DNA of 34,522 nt, from assembly GCA_021163445.1 (NCBI GenBank), contig JAGGWR010000183.1, positions 1 to 34,522 on the forward strand, in the 5' to 3' direction. The stretch is from Candidatus Tharpella aukensis. GTDB taxonomy: Bacteria; Desulfobacterota; Anaeroferrophillalia; Anaeroferrophillales; Tharpellaceae. Position 1 is the first letter of the stretch. Every line of letters begins with the position of its first letter. The notes below the pieces were generated by a model. The model was not told the origin of the DNA and did no database searches. It was given only the letters and a program-made list of their open reading frames with translations. Both the position numbers and the translations under genes were made by a program. Below are positions 23,718 to 30,901 of the stretch, one piece after another.

Positions 23718-25131
23718 ATGGGAATCTTTTTTGCTTCGTTGTTGGCTCTTATTCTGGGCTATGTTGTCTATGGAACCATTGTCGCCAAAATTTTTGGTGA
23801 AGATGAGAGCCGTAAGACCCCGGTTGAGGAGCTTGAAGACGGGGTCGATTTTGTCCGCATGCCGACCTGGAAAATCTTTCTGATTCAGCTTCTCAATATT
23901 GCCGGGGTCGGGCCTATCTTTGGCCCGATTCTTGGGGCTCTTTATGGCCCTGTCGCCTTGATCTGGATTGTCATCGGGTCGATTTTTGCCGGTGGTGTGC
24001 ATGACTATTTTTCCGGGATGCTTTCGGTTCGTCACCGGGGCGAATCAATTCCGGAGATTGTCGGTTATCATCTGGGTGACGCAGTCAAGCTCTTCATGCG
24101 GGGCTTTTCGGTTGTTTTATTATTGCTGGTCGGCATTGTTTTTGTCTCAAGTCCGGCCCAATTGCTGACAAATCTTATCAATGTTCCGATGCCGGTATTG
24201 GTGGCCATTATTTTTGCCTACTATTTTATCGCTACAATGCTGCCGGTTGACAAGGTCATTGGTCGTATCTATCCTTTTTTTGGTGCTGCCCTGATCTTTA
24301 TGGTTATCAGCCTGATGGTGATGTTGATAGTCAATGATTATGAATTTTTCCCTCAACGTACCTTGAGCAATTTAAATCCTAATGATCTGCCTTTATGGCC
24401 TTTGATGTTTATCACGATCGCTTGCGGAGCTTTAAGCGGTTTTCATGCGACCCAGTCACCGATGATGGCTCGTTGTCTGCCGAATGAGCGTGTCGGGCGA
24501 TCGATTTTTTACGGGGCGATGATTGTTGAGGGCGGCATCGCTCTGATTTGGGCGACATTGGCAATGTCCTTCTTTTCAAGCCCTGATGAACTCAACCAAG
24601 TCTTAAGTACCGGCGGCCCGGCTCTGGTTGTTAACGAGATTTCGCGTACCCTGCTTGGTGGCGGCGTCGGCGGATTGCTGGCGATTATCGGGGTTGTCAT
24701 TTTGCCGATCAGTTCCGGTGATACGGCTTTTCGCAGTGCCCGTCTGATTATTGCCGATTTCATGAAGCTTTCCCAAAAAAGCGTTATCAAGCGGTTGCTA
24801 ATCGCGATTCCACTTTTTGTCGTCGGCTTTATCGTTTCCAAAACCGATTTTAATATTCTCTGGCGCTACTTTGGCTGGGCTAACCAGGACGCTGGCTGTG
24901 ATTGTTCTCTGGACGGCGGCAGCTTACCTCAAACAGCAAGGGCGCTTGCACTGGATTGCAACCTTGCCGGCACTGTTTATGACAGTGGTGGTTACCTCAT
25001 TTCTCGGCTATGCAAAGATTGGTTTCTCGTTGCCAATGCCTGTGGCTACCGGCCTCGGTTTGGTTGTTGCACTTATCTGTGCGATTCTTTTTTTTCTCAA
25101 GATTAAACCGCAAGTAAGTCAAGGGTCGTGA
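23718..25131 (+). CDS. CstA-family (carbon starvation) transporter with single-base frameshift
   Basis: An inner-membrane protein of the CstA family (peptide/pyruvate uptake in known members), of the short ~470-residue kind. Visible are PTWKIFLIQLLNIAGVGPIF, GPILGALYGPVALIWIVIGS, GGVHDYFSGMLSVRHRG, SGFHATQSPMMARCLPNE and ILPISSGDTAFRSARLI. After FGWANQ the frame breaks: an extra G at 24887-24888 sends the reading frame into unrelated sequence ending at 25106. The correct continuation (TLAVIVLWTAAAYLKQQ, then two more helices to KPQVSQGS, stop at 25131) is intact one frame over. It is therefore a real recent frameshift or a sequence error. It follows the kor operon closely and may supply a 2-oxoacid or amino-acid-derived substrate. 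Confidence 0.85.
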
Positions 25132-25140
25132 TCAAATATT

Positions 25141-26040
25141 TTGCAGAATATTTTTCGACGTATATATAACGCTCCATATCTGCTCTTGACGATGGCAGTT
25201 TTTTTCTGGTCGGTTAACAGTATTGTCGGCCGTTTCATGCGTCTTGAGGTGCCGCCGATTGCTCTATCCTTCTGGCGTTGGGCTGGGGCCTCGATGTTGA
25301 TCTTCTATTTCGCCTGGCCGCAGTTGAAAGAGGATTGGCCGATTATTAGGCGCTATCTACCTCTGCTTTTGTTGCTCGCCTTGACCGGGGTTGCGATGTT
25401 CAATACATTGCTCTACAGCGGGTTGCAAACAACGGTTGCTCTGAACGGTTTCCTGATTCAATCGACGATGCCGATTCTGATCATGCTTTTCTCTTTTTTT
25501 CTTTTTCGCGATAAAATCAGCCATCTCCAGGGGGTGGGGGTTGCCTTGTCGCTTACAGGAGTGGTAATCGTGATTGCTCGGGGTGATCTTGAAGTACTCC
25601 GTTCTCTTTCGCTTAATCGCGGCGACGTCTTGATTTTTATTGCGGCGATCGGGTATTCGGTTTATTCGGCGCTGCTGCGTCAGCGACCAACGCTCCATCC
25701 TTTAAGTTTTATCGCTTTCACGTTTGTTACCGGAACTCTGATGTTGTTACCTCTCTATGTTTGGGAAACGGTTACGATTAAGGCGTTAAATTTGAATGGC
25801 CCGACCCTGTTGACGATTGCCTACGTCTCGATTTTTCCTTCAATCGTCTCCTATTTTTGTTATAATCGCGGCATCGAACTGATCGGTGCCAATCGGGCCG
25901 GGCTCTTTATTCATTTGAACCCAGTGTTTGGCACAATCATGGCGGTGCTTTTTCTTGGTGAAACCCTCTTTTGGTTTCATGGTGTCGGTATTGTCATGAT
26001 TTTTATTGGTATTGTTTTAACCCTGCGACATAGTAACTAA
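25141..26040 (+). CDS. EamA/DMT-family transporter
   Basis: A 299-residue, ten-helix DMT exporter with two EamA halves. Signatures are LTMAVFFWSVNSIVGRFM and PPIALSFWRWAGASMLIF at the start, FRDKISHLQGVGVALSLTGV ending half one, YSVYSALLRQRP opening half two, and GANRAGLFIHLNPVFGTIMA with LGETLFW near the end. It starts with TTG ten bases after the restored CstA stop and has no good ribosome site; no in-frame ATG fits before the first helix. It differs clearly from the EamA gene at 13570 in sequence but has the same GANRAGLF-type motif. As last gene of the kor-cstA group it may export a product or excess amino acid. Substrate unknown. Confidence 0.88.
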   Translation: MQNIFRRIYNAPYLLLTMAVFFWSVNSIVGRFMRLEVPPIALSFWRWAGASMLIFYFAWPQLKEDWPIIRRYLPLLLLLALTGVAMFNTLLYSGLQTTVALNGFLIQSTMPILIMLFSFFLFRDKISHLQGVGVALSLTGVVIVIARGDLEVLRSLSLNRGDVLIFIAAIGYSVYSALLRQRPTLHPLSFIAFTFVTGTLMLLPLYVWETVTIKALNLNGPTLLTIAYVSIFPSIVSYFCYNRGIELIGANRAGLFIHLNPVFGTIMAVLFLGETLFWFHGVGIVMIFIGIVLTLRHSN

Positions 26041-26068
26041 TGCTAGCATTTCCCGCAACTCAAGTTCT

Positions 26069-26134
26069 ATTTATCCGCAGATTGCGCAGATTACCGCTGA
26101 AAATCCGTGTAATCTGTGTAATCTGCGGATAAAT
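26069..26134. repeat. 66-bp imperfect inverted repeat
   Basis: ATTTATCCGCAGATT is matched by AATCTGCGGATAAAT, with the similarity running inward (CAGATTAC / GTAATCTG). This atccgcagatta type of repeat is common between genes in Desulfobacterota and relatives. It could act as a transcript end for the EamA gene, although no T run follows directly. Confidence 0.75.
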
Positions 26135-26196
26135 GATTTAAAAGTATTGTTTTTTATGACAAACTTTCAGGAATAAATAACTAAAAGGGTACAAAA

Positions 26197-27057
26197 ATGA
26201 GAACATATCTTGACTGTCTGCCCTGTTTTATGAACCAAATTGTTCGTGTCGGGCGTTTACTTGAACTCCCGGAAGCCGATTGTCTGGCGATGCTGCATGA
26301 ATTTGCCGGTCGTTTTACTGAAATTAAACTCGAAGACCCGCCGCCGAAAACGGCAATCATGCTCTACGAGATGATCAGTCGTTATTCAGGGCACAATGAT
26401 CCTTTTAAAAAGATTAAAAGAGAGAGTACCGAAAAAGCTCTGGCTCTCTATCCGGAGTTGAAAAAAAGGGTGGAGCTTGCAAACGCTCCTTTGAATCTTG
26501 CGGCGAAATTTGCGGTGGCCGGTAATGTTATAGATTTTGGCGTTGCTTCTCAATTTGATCTTGCTGCTGAAATTGATCGGGTCGTTGATGCCGGGGCTTT
26601 CGGGCACTGGCACGAGAAAAGTTTTTTTGCCGCCCTGGAAAAGGCCGATTGGCTTCTCTATCTTGGCGATAATACCGGAGAGACGGTCATGGATCGGTTA
26701 TTTATCGAAACTATTTCCAAAGAAACCGGCACCCCAGTAACCTACGTGGTTCGGGAAAATCCGATTATCAATGATGCGATTTTAGAAGATGCCCTGGCGG
26801 CCGGTCTTGATGGTTGCGCCGAAATTATTTCGTCCGGCTGTTCGGCTCCGGGAACCGTGCTTGATCTTTGCAGCCCTGAGTTTCTTAAGCTCTTTTATGA
26901 CGCTCCGTTAATCGTCAGCAAGGGACAGGGTAACTACGAGACTCTGTCGGGTGTTGATGCCTCAATCTTTTTCTTTCTTAAGGCAAAATGCAGTGTTATA
27001 GCCGATCATCTTGGTGTTCAGACTGGCGATCTGGTCTTAACAAAGGAGAACGAGTGA
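26197..27057 (+). CDS. DUF89 family protein (ARMT1-like damage-control phosphatase)
   Basis: A 286-residue protein of the DUF89 family. It starts with the prokaryotic signature MRTYLDCLPCFMNQIVR (two Cys) and has the metal/active-site motifs GDNTGETVMDRL (about residue 157, Asp and Asn ligands), VVRENPIINDA, and SKGQGNYETLS (about 247), followed by FFLKAKCSVIADHLGV. Characterised members are metal-dependent phosphatases acting on small sugar or cofactor phosphates, thought to clear damaged metabolites. The true substrate here is unknown. AAGGG lies nine bases before the start. It stands alone between a hairpin repeat and an orphan binding protein. Confidence 0.9.
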   Translation: MRTYLDCLPCFMNQIVRVGRLLELPEADCLAMLHEFAGRFTEIKLEDPPPKTAIMLYEMISRYSGHNDPFKKIKRESTEKALALYPELKKRVELANAPLNLAAKFAVAGNVIDFGVASQFDLAAEIDRVVDAGAFGHWHEKSFFAALEKADWLLYLGDNTGETVMDRLFIETISKETGTPVTYVVRENPIINDAILEDALAAGLDGCAEIISSGCSAPGTVLDLCSPEFLKLFYDAPLIVSKGQGNYETLSGVDASIFFFLKAKCSVIADHLGVQTGDLVLTKENE

Positions 27058-27197
27058 TTTAAGAGGTCTTTATAGTTGATTCCGAAATGAAGAAGTTATT
27101 TTCGGATAGCTTACAATAGTGGGCTTGTATTTAGATAAAAATAATGTTAGTTGTAATGTATCAATGTTAATTAAACTTCAAACAGGAGAAGAACACG

Positions 27198-28049
27198 ATG
27201 AGAGTTTTGCTGACAATCTTTTTAATGGTTGCTTTTTTTGCAAACCCACTATCAGCTCAGGAGTTATCCGGAACTTTAAAGCGGATTCAGGAGTCCGGAA
27301 AAATCAAGATTGGTTATCGCCAGTCCCTGCCGCCGTTCTCTTTTATAGACAAAGACAATCAGCCTGCAGGTTATTCAATTGATCTTGGAAAAAGTATTGT
27401 CGCAGCTGTAAAAGAGAAGGTTGGTAAAGATGTAAAAATTGAATATGTGGCGGTGACACCTGAAAGTCGATTTGAGGCGTTGTCAAAGAACCAGATCGAT
27501 ATTTTGTGTGGGGCGACGACTAAAACAATTTCTCGTGATGAAATTGTTGATTTTACCCAACTTACGTTTGTCACCGGGGGCTCATTTATGACTTTGAGGG
27601 GTAAAAATATCAGGAATAATTTTAGTGGAAAAAAAATTGGCGTTATTAAAAGTACAACCACTATTGCCAAATTGAGAAAATTATTCATAGAGACGCAAAC
27701 AGTCGCTGAACTTGTTACATTTAATTCATCTGAGGAAGGATTTGCGGCCTTAGAGCAAGAAAAAATTGATGCTTTTGCGGCCGACCAGGTTGTTCTTATC
27801 GGTTTGGCCATGGCAGCAGATAAACCCGCCAACTTTTCAATACTTCCAGAGCTGTTTTCATATGAACCATTTGCTTTGGCAGTGCGAAAAAATGATTCGG
27901 ATTTTCGCGCCATTGCAGATAGTGTGATATCCCGTCTCTATCGGTCGAAAGATATTTTGACAATTTATGATAAATGGTTTGGCGAGTTTTCGAGTAGAAG
28001 AACTGGAGCATTTGAGGCATTGATTATGATCAATGCAATACCGGAATAG
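27198..28049 (+). CDS. Orphan amino-acid-type periplasmic binding protein
   Basis: A 283-residue family-3 solute-binding protein. AGGAG nine bases upstream fixes the start. Signal peptide MRVLLTIFLMVAFFANPLSA, then LKRIQESGKIKIGYRQSLPPFSF, GYSIDLGKSIV, DILCGATTKTISRDEIVDFT and IGVIKSTTTIAKLR. The arrangement resembles GltI-type glutamate/aspartate binders. It has no permease or ATPase next to it, so it may feed the AapQMP system at 13.5-18 kb or act as a sensor. It is distinct from AapJ in length and sequence. A GC-rich terminator lies about 50 bases after the stop, so it is a single-gene unit. Confidence 0.88.
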   Translation: MRVLLTIFLMVAFFANPLSAQELSGTLKRIQESGKIKIGYRQSLPPFSFIDKDNQPAGYSIDLGKSIVAAVKEKVGKDVKIEYVAVTPESRFEALSKNQIDILCGATTKTISRDEIVDFTQLTFVTGGSFMTLRGKNIRNNFSGKKIGVIKSTTTIAKLRKLFIETQTVAELVTFNSSEEGFAALEQEKIDAFAADQVVLIGLAMAADKPANFSILPELFSYEPFALAVRKNDSDFRAIADSVISRLYRSKDILTIYDKWFGEFSSRRTGAFEALIMINAIPE

Positions 28050-28098
28050 TAGGCCCCCCCCTTCCGTTGTTGCCCATTGCCGTCGGTGGTATGACTTG

Positions 28099-28124
28099 TG
28101 CCGCTTGTGTGCGGCGGCTTTTTT
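28099..28124 (+). terminator. Intrinsic terminator after the orphan binding protein
   Basis: GCCGC (28100-28104) pairs with GCGGC (28111-28115) around TTGTGT, followed by GGC and six T residues. Good position, 50 bases after the stop. Confidence 0.65.
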
Positions 28125-28274
28125 CGCTCCGCTTTTGCCACCCTGCAATAGCGATCAGTGGATATGAGCAACCCTGGTGGTTTTGGGCTCAATGGCGCCC
28201 TATAGTTATTCTGTTCTGATCTTCCTGATCCCCGATTTTGTAACTTCCAACGTTTTTTATTAGTTTGAGTAAAT

Positions 28275-28308
28275 GCTCCGGTCGTCAATTGATGGCCGGA
28301 GCTTTTTT
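28275..28308 (+). terminator. Intrinsic terminator upstream of the Tat-peptide gene
   Basis: GCTCCGG pairs with CCGGAGC around a ~13-base loop and is followed by TTTTTT. It lies only 34 bases before the next start codon and after a 150-base stretch that has no gene, so it may be an attenuator rather than an end-of-gene signal. Confidence 0.75.
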
Positions 28309-28341
28309 ATGGATTAAAAATGGGGGAAGAGGATACGAACA

Positions 28342-28464
28342 ATGAAGGATGAGAAAAAATTACACAGAAGGGGTTTTATCAAGAGAGCTGCTATTATCTC
28401 CGGGGTTGCCATTTGTGGGGCCGTATCCGCAAAAAAAGCGAAAGCGGCAGGGTTGCTGTTGTGA
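28342..28464 (+). CDS. 40-residue Tat-signal peptide gene
   Basis: AGAGGA eight bases upstream and a clear twin-arginine motif support this tiny gene: MKDEKKLHRRGFIKRAAIIS, then GVAICGAVSAKKAKAAGLLL and stop. The R-R-G-F-I-K box, hydrophobic core and A-x-A sites form a complete Tat signal peptide with no mature protein behind it. It may be a truncated leftover of a Tat-exported (cofactor) protein, or a genuine short peptide. Its TGA overlaps the ATG of the following micro-ORF (TGATG), which argues for some functional linkage. No Tat substrate partner is nearby. Confidence 0.5.
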   Translation: MKDEKKLHRRGFIKRAAIISGVAICGAVSAKKAKAAGLLL

Positions 28465-28589
28465 TGGCCTCATCTATTCTTGACGGTGCTTCAGATTTGA
28501 CAAATTGTTTTGCTGGAAAATGCATTTTATCAGGAAATCTGACCATTGGTGCCAGTTTAACTATCGGAAATTATATTTTACCTTTTTAA
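28464..28589 (+). CDS. 41-residue micro-ORF overlapping the Tat peptide gene
   Basis: It starts within the stop codon of the Tat-peptide gene and reads MASSILDGASDLTNCFAGKC, ILSGNLTIGASLTIGNYILPF. No family is recognised. Repeated (L)TIG units and two Cys are visible. It ends inside the left arm of the 66-bp palindrome. Alternatively both pieces are one frameshifted gene in which the Tat signal was followed by this segment. Confidence 0.35.
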   Translation: MASSILDGASDLTNCFAGKCILSGNLTIGASLTIGNYILPF

Positions 28590-28647
28590 TTGGGGTCAGA
28601 GTAAAATTAAATATTTATTTAATTTTACTCTGACCCCAATTAAAAAG
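28582..28647. repeat. Perfect 66-bp palindrome (32-bp arms), likely bidirectional terminator
   Basis: CTTTTTAATTGGGGTCAGAG begins the left arm, which continues AGTAAAATTAAATA; the right arm is its exact reverse complement with a two-base TT centre. The outer T and A runs make it a terminator in both directions, between convergent genes. The GGGGTCAGAGTAAAATT core is familiar from REP-type sequences associated with RAYT transposases (from memory). No transposase is present here. Confidence 0.85.
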
Positions 28648-28701
28648 AACCAATTAAATTCGATGCTTCTCTACTTGCGCTGAATGGCTACATTGTTTCT
28701 T

Positions 28702-30642
28702 TTATTTTGTCGATGAAAAAATTATTCTTAAAGCTTCGGGCCGGTTTAAATTGCGAACGGTAGTGATGAAATTGTTGTAGTTCGGATTTTCTGTGCTGAT
28801 CATTCCTCGTTGCAGTTCAATTTGACGATTATAAGTCAGGCATTTTTTGCTCTTATCAAGTTCATAGTCGACGCGCCATTGTAGTTGCGGCAGATTTTTA
28901 TGGCCGGTTGTTGGTAAAATGGTGATTTGGTAGTTGTCGGTGAGGTTCAGTGTGGTTTTATCGATAATGGTCAGGTTGTTGCTGATGGCCAAAGGTTGTT
29001 GCCGGTTTTTTAATAATGATTGGTAGTGATCCGGGAAATCCGGTGTTTTTAGTGGCAAAAGTAAATTAGAGGTTTTGTCAGTCGAGAGCGCGAAAAGATT
29101 TTTTACTTTGAACTCACAGTTAAAGATCAGATCCTGTTGATCATCTTTGAGTCCTTTGATGGTTAGCGGGCTTAAAGATGAAGCTTGCGGGTTGATCTGG
29201 TGCAGGAGTTGGGAGGTGGCAATTTCTCTTTCTGGGGGTGAAAGATCGCGCCATTGCTCTCGCCACGAGGTGGCGGCACTGCCTTTAAGGGTGAGTTTGA
29301 GCTGACCCATGCTGTCAGGCAATTGATCGACGTTGAAGGTAAGTTCGGTTTTGATCAAGGCGGCTTCCCGATCTTTTATCTGAACCAATTTCCCTTTTTC
29401 AAGATCGAGAGCCCAGTTGCCGTCATATTCGGTGATGCCGGGAGCCGGTTTACTGGTTGAAAAGAGGAAGAATTCACCGGCGCTCTCGACTAGAGCCGTA
29501 TCCCACCAGCCGGGGTAGGGCAGATCAGCAAATTTTTCCAGGAAATCGTGTTGGCTGCTGACCATCATGATGCAGGCTTGTTTTTGCCAAAGACGTAATT
29601 GATTGGCAAAAGCTAAAGCCAAGTCACAATCCTGGCCATATCCCAGTTGTTTGGTTTCGGTTGGGCTTTGGATTTTTAAATCAGTCTCCAGAAAAGATAT
29701 CTCGTAGGTTGTCAGATCGCGCATTTTGCGAAACAGTTGATGACTGATTGGGTTTGTCGCCGAGGCGGACTCTTTCAATTGGGGCCAAAACAGTTCTTCA
29801 TTTTTATCTGTTGTCGCTTCTGTAAAAAAATTATTAAAAAAATCAGCGACTTGACGCCAGTTGTTAAAGCTGCTGACGAGCAGGCAAAACCCCTGTTCAG
29901 CTAACGGAGCGGCCCATCTCTCCGGGGTTAAGGCGGGGATATTCACTCCACGCCAGTGATAGCGGGTTTGTTTGCTTTCTGTTTTCTCCTGTTTGAATTC
30001 AATATTTAAATTGTTTGGGGTGCGGTATTGCAGGGTTAATGAAGTCGGACAATCGATGATAATCTCTTTGTCAACAATTGGATCGTAGAGGCGAAAATAC
30101 TCCTGACACCAGAAGCCGGTTTCAGCCTTCATCTCAAGCTCTATTTCAATCTCGCTGCCGGGTTCTACGGCGGGCAGGCTGACGACGAGTTGGCGGCTTT
30201 GTGAGTAGAGCGAGACCTCACTGTTCCAGGGGGATGGAATGTCATGAATCTCCTCAGGTTTGGCTTGGATAGTCACCTTTTCGGCGGTTGTTGTTTGGCC
30301 TTTAAGCAATTTGACACTCTGCCGGGCCTGGTTATAAGTAAATTTAAAATCGGCGTGCTCTTTTTTACCTTTATAAGTCAGAATCCGGCGTTTGACATAG
30401 AGGTGTAGTGTGTAAGAGCCATCAGCCGCAACCGTGTAGTGTTTACGGATTTTCAAATTGACGGCATCGGCCCCGGCCGAGAGAGATGATATTGTCGCCG
30501 GGCGATTATCAGTTGTGGGGCTATCGGTTGCGGCGGCGGTAGCCGGCCGCCCCCACAAGAGCAGGGCCGAACCTAAAATCAGAGCCCAAAGTAAAACCGG
30601 CAAAATAGTAATTTTTTTTAAATCTTTTCTTGTTTCGATCAT
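28702..30642 (-). CDS. DUF3857 protein with degenerate transglutaminase-like domain
   Basis: A 646-residue exported protein. It begins with a membrane/signal segment (ITILPVLLWALILGSALLLW) and AAAT-rich linker, then a DUF3857 domain (~60-250; LKIRKHYTVAADGSYTLHLY, RQLVVSLPAVEPGSEIEIEL, FRLYDPIVDKEIIIDCP). The middle region (~300-400) corresponds to a transglutaminase core, but where active members have GVCRDKA it has GYGQDCDLA, and the His and Asp positions (NHA, DPT in the neighbour) are also lost (WWDTALV). The C-terminal ~200 residues are beta-rich. It lies downstream of a related gene that keeps the catalytic triad. It is probably a periplasmic partner or scaffold without enzyme activity. 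Confidence 0.82.
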   Translation of the reverse strand: MIETRKDLKKITILPVLLWALILGSALLLWGRPATAAATDSPTTDNRPATISSLSAGADAVNLKIRKHYTVAADGSYTLHLYVKRRILTYKGKKEHADFKFTYNQARQSVKLLKGQTTTAEKVTIQAKPEEIHDIPSPWNSEVSLYSQSRQLVVSLPAVEPGSEIEIELEMKAETGFWCQEYFRLYDPIVDKEIIIDCPTSLTLQYRTPNNLNIEFKQEKTESKQTRYHWRGVNIPALTPERWAAPLAEQGFCLLVSSFNNWRQVADFFNNFFTEATTDKNEELFWPQLKESASATNPISHQLFRKMRDLTTYEISFLETDLKIQSPTETKQLGYGQDCDLALAFANQLRLWQKQACIMMVSSQHDFLEKFADLPYPGWWDTALVESAGEFFLFSTSKPAPGITEYDGNWALDLEKGKLVQIKDREAALIKTELTFNVDQLPDSMGQLKLTLKGSAATSWREQWRDLSPPEREIATSQLLHQINPQASSLSPLTIKGLKDDQQDLIFNCEFKVKNLFALSTDKTSNLLLPLKTPDFPDHYQSLLKNRQQPLAISNNLTIIDKTTLNLTDNYQITILPTTGHKNLPQLQWRVDYELDKSKKCLTYNRQIELQRGMISTENPNYNNFITTVRNLNRPEALRIIFSSTK

Positions 30643-30830
30643 TTTATTTTTTGTCCTTTGTAATTGTGCAGATGCCCACCATAAAAGTTATGGCAAATGA
30701 AGACGAACACCGCTTCGCTTCCCATAAGCGATGGTTACCCCAAGGGCACTTCCTCGCCATTGCTCAGGGCGCAAACTGAAGGTCTGCCTCCACATCGATA
30801 CAGTTTGAAGTTGACACCGAATATTTACCA

Positions 30831-30872
30831 AGGCACAAAGTTTTTTTGCTTTTTGCTTTTTACTTTGTGCCT
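30831..30872. repeat. Inverted repeat AGGCACAAAGT / ACTTTGTGCCT
   Basis: Eleven-base perfect arms flank a T-rich loop (tttttttgctttttgc). A tail of gcct-tgtgcct repeats runs to about 30895, just before the stop of the 691-residue gene. Another dispersed short repeat. The remainder of the 259-base gap holds no gene. Confidence 0.7.
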
Positions 30873-30901
30873 TCTGCCTCTGTGCCTTTGTGCCTAAACT
30901 T

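Noticed and set aside
24881-24892. Programmed frameshift in the CstA-family gene
   Set aside because: There is no slippery heptamer, downstream stem or internal ribosome-like site; a simple one-base insertion explains the data better.
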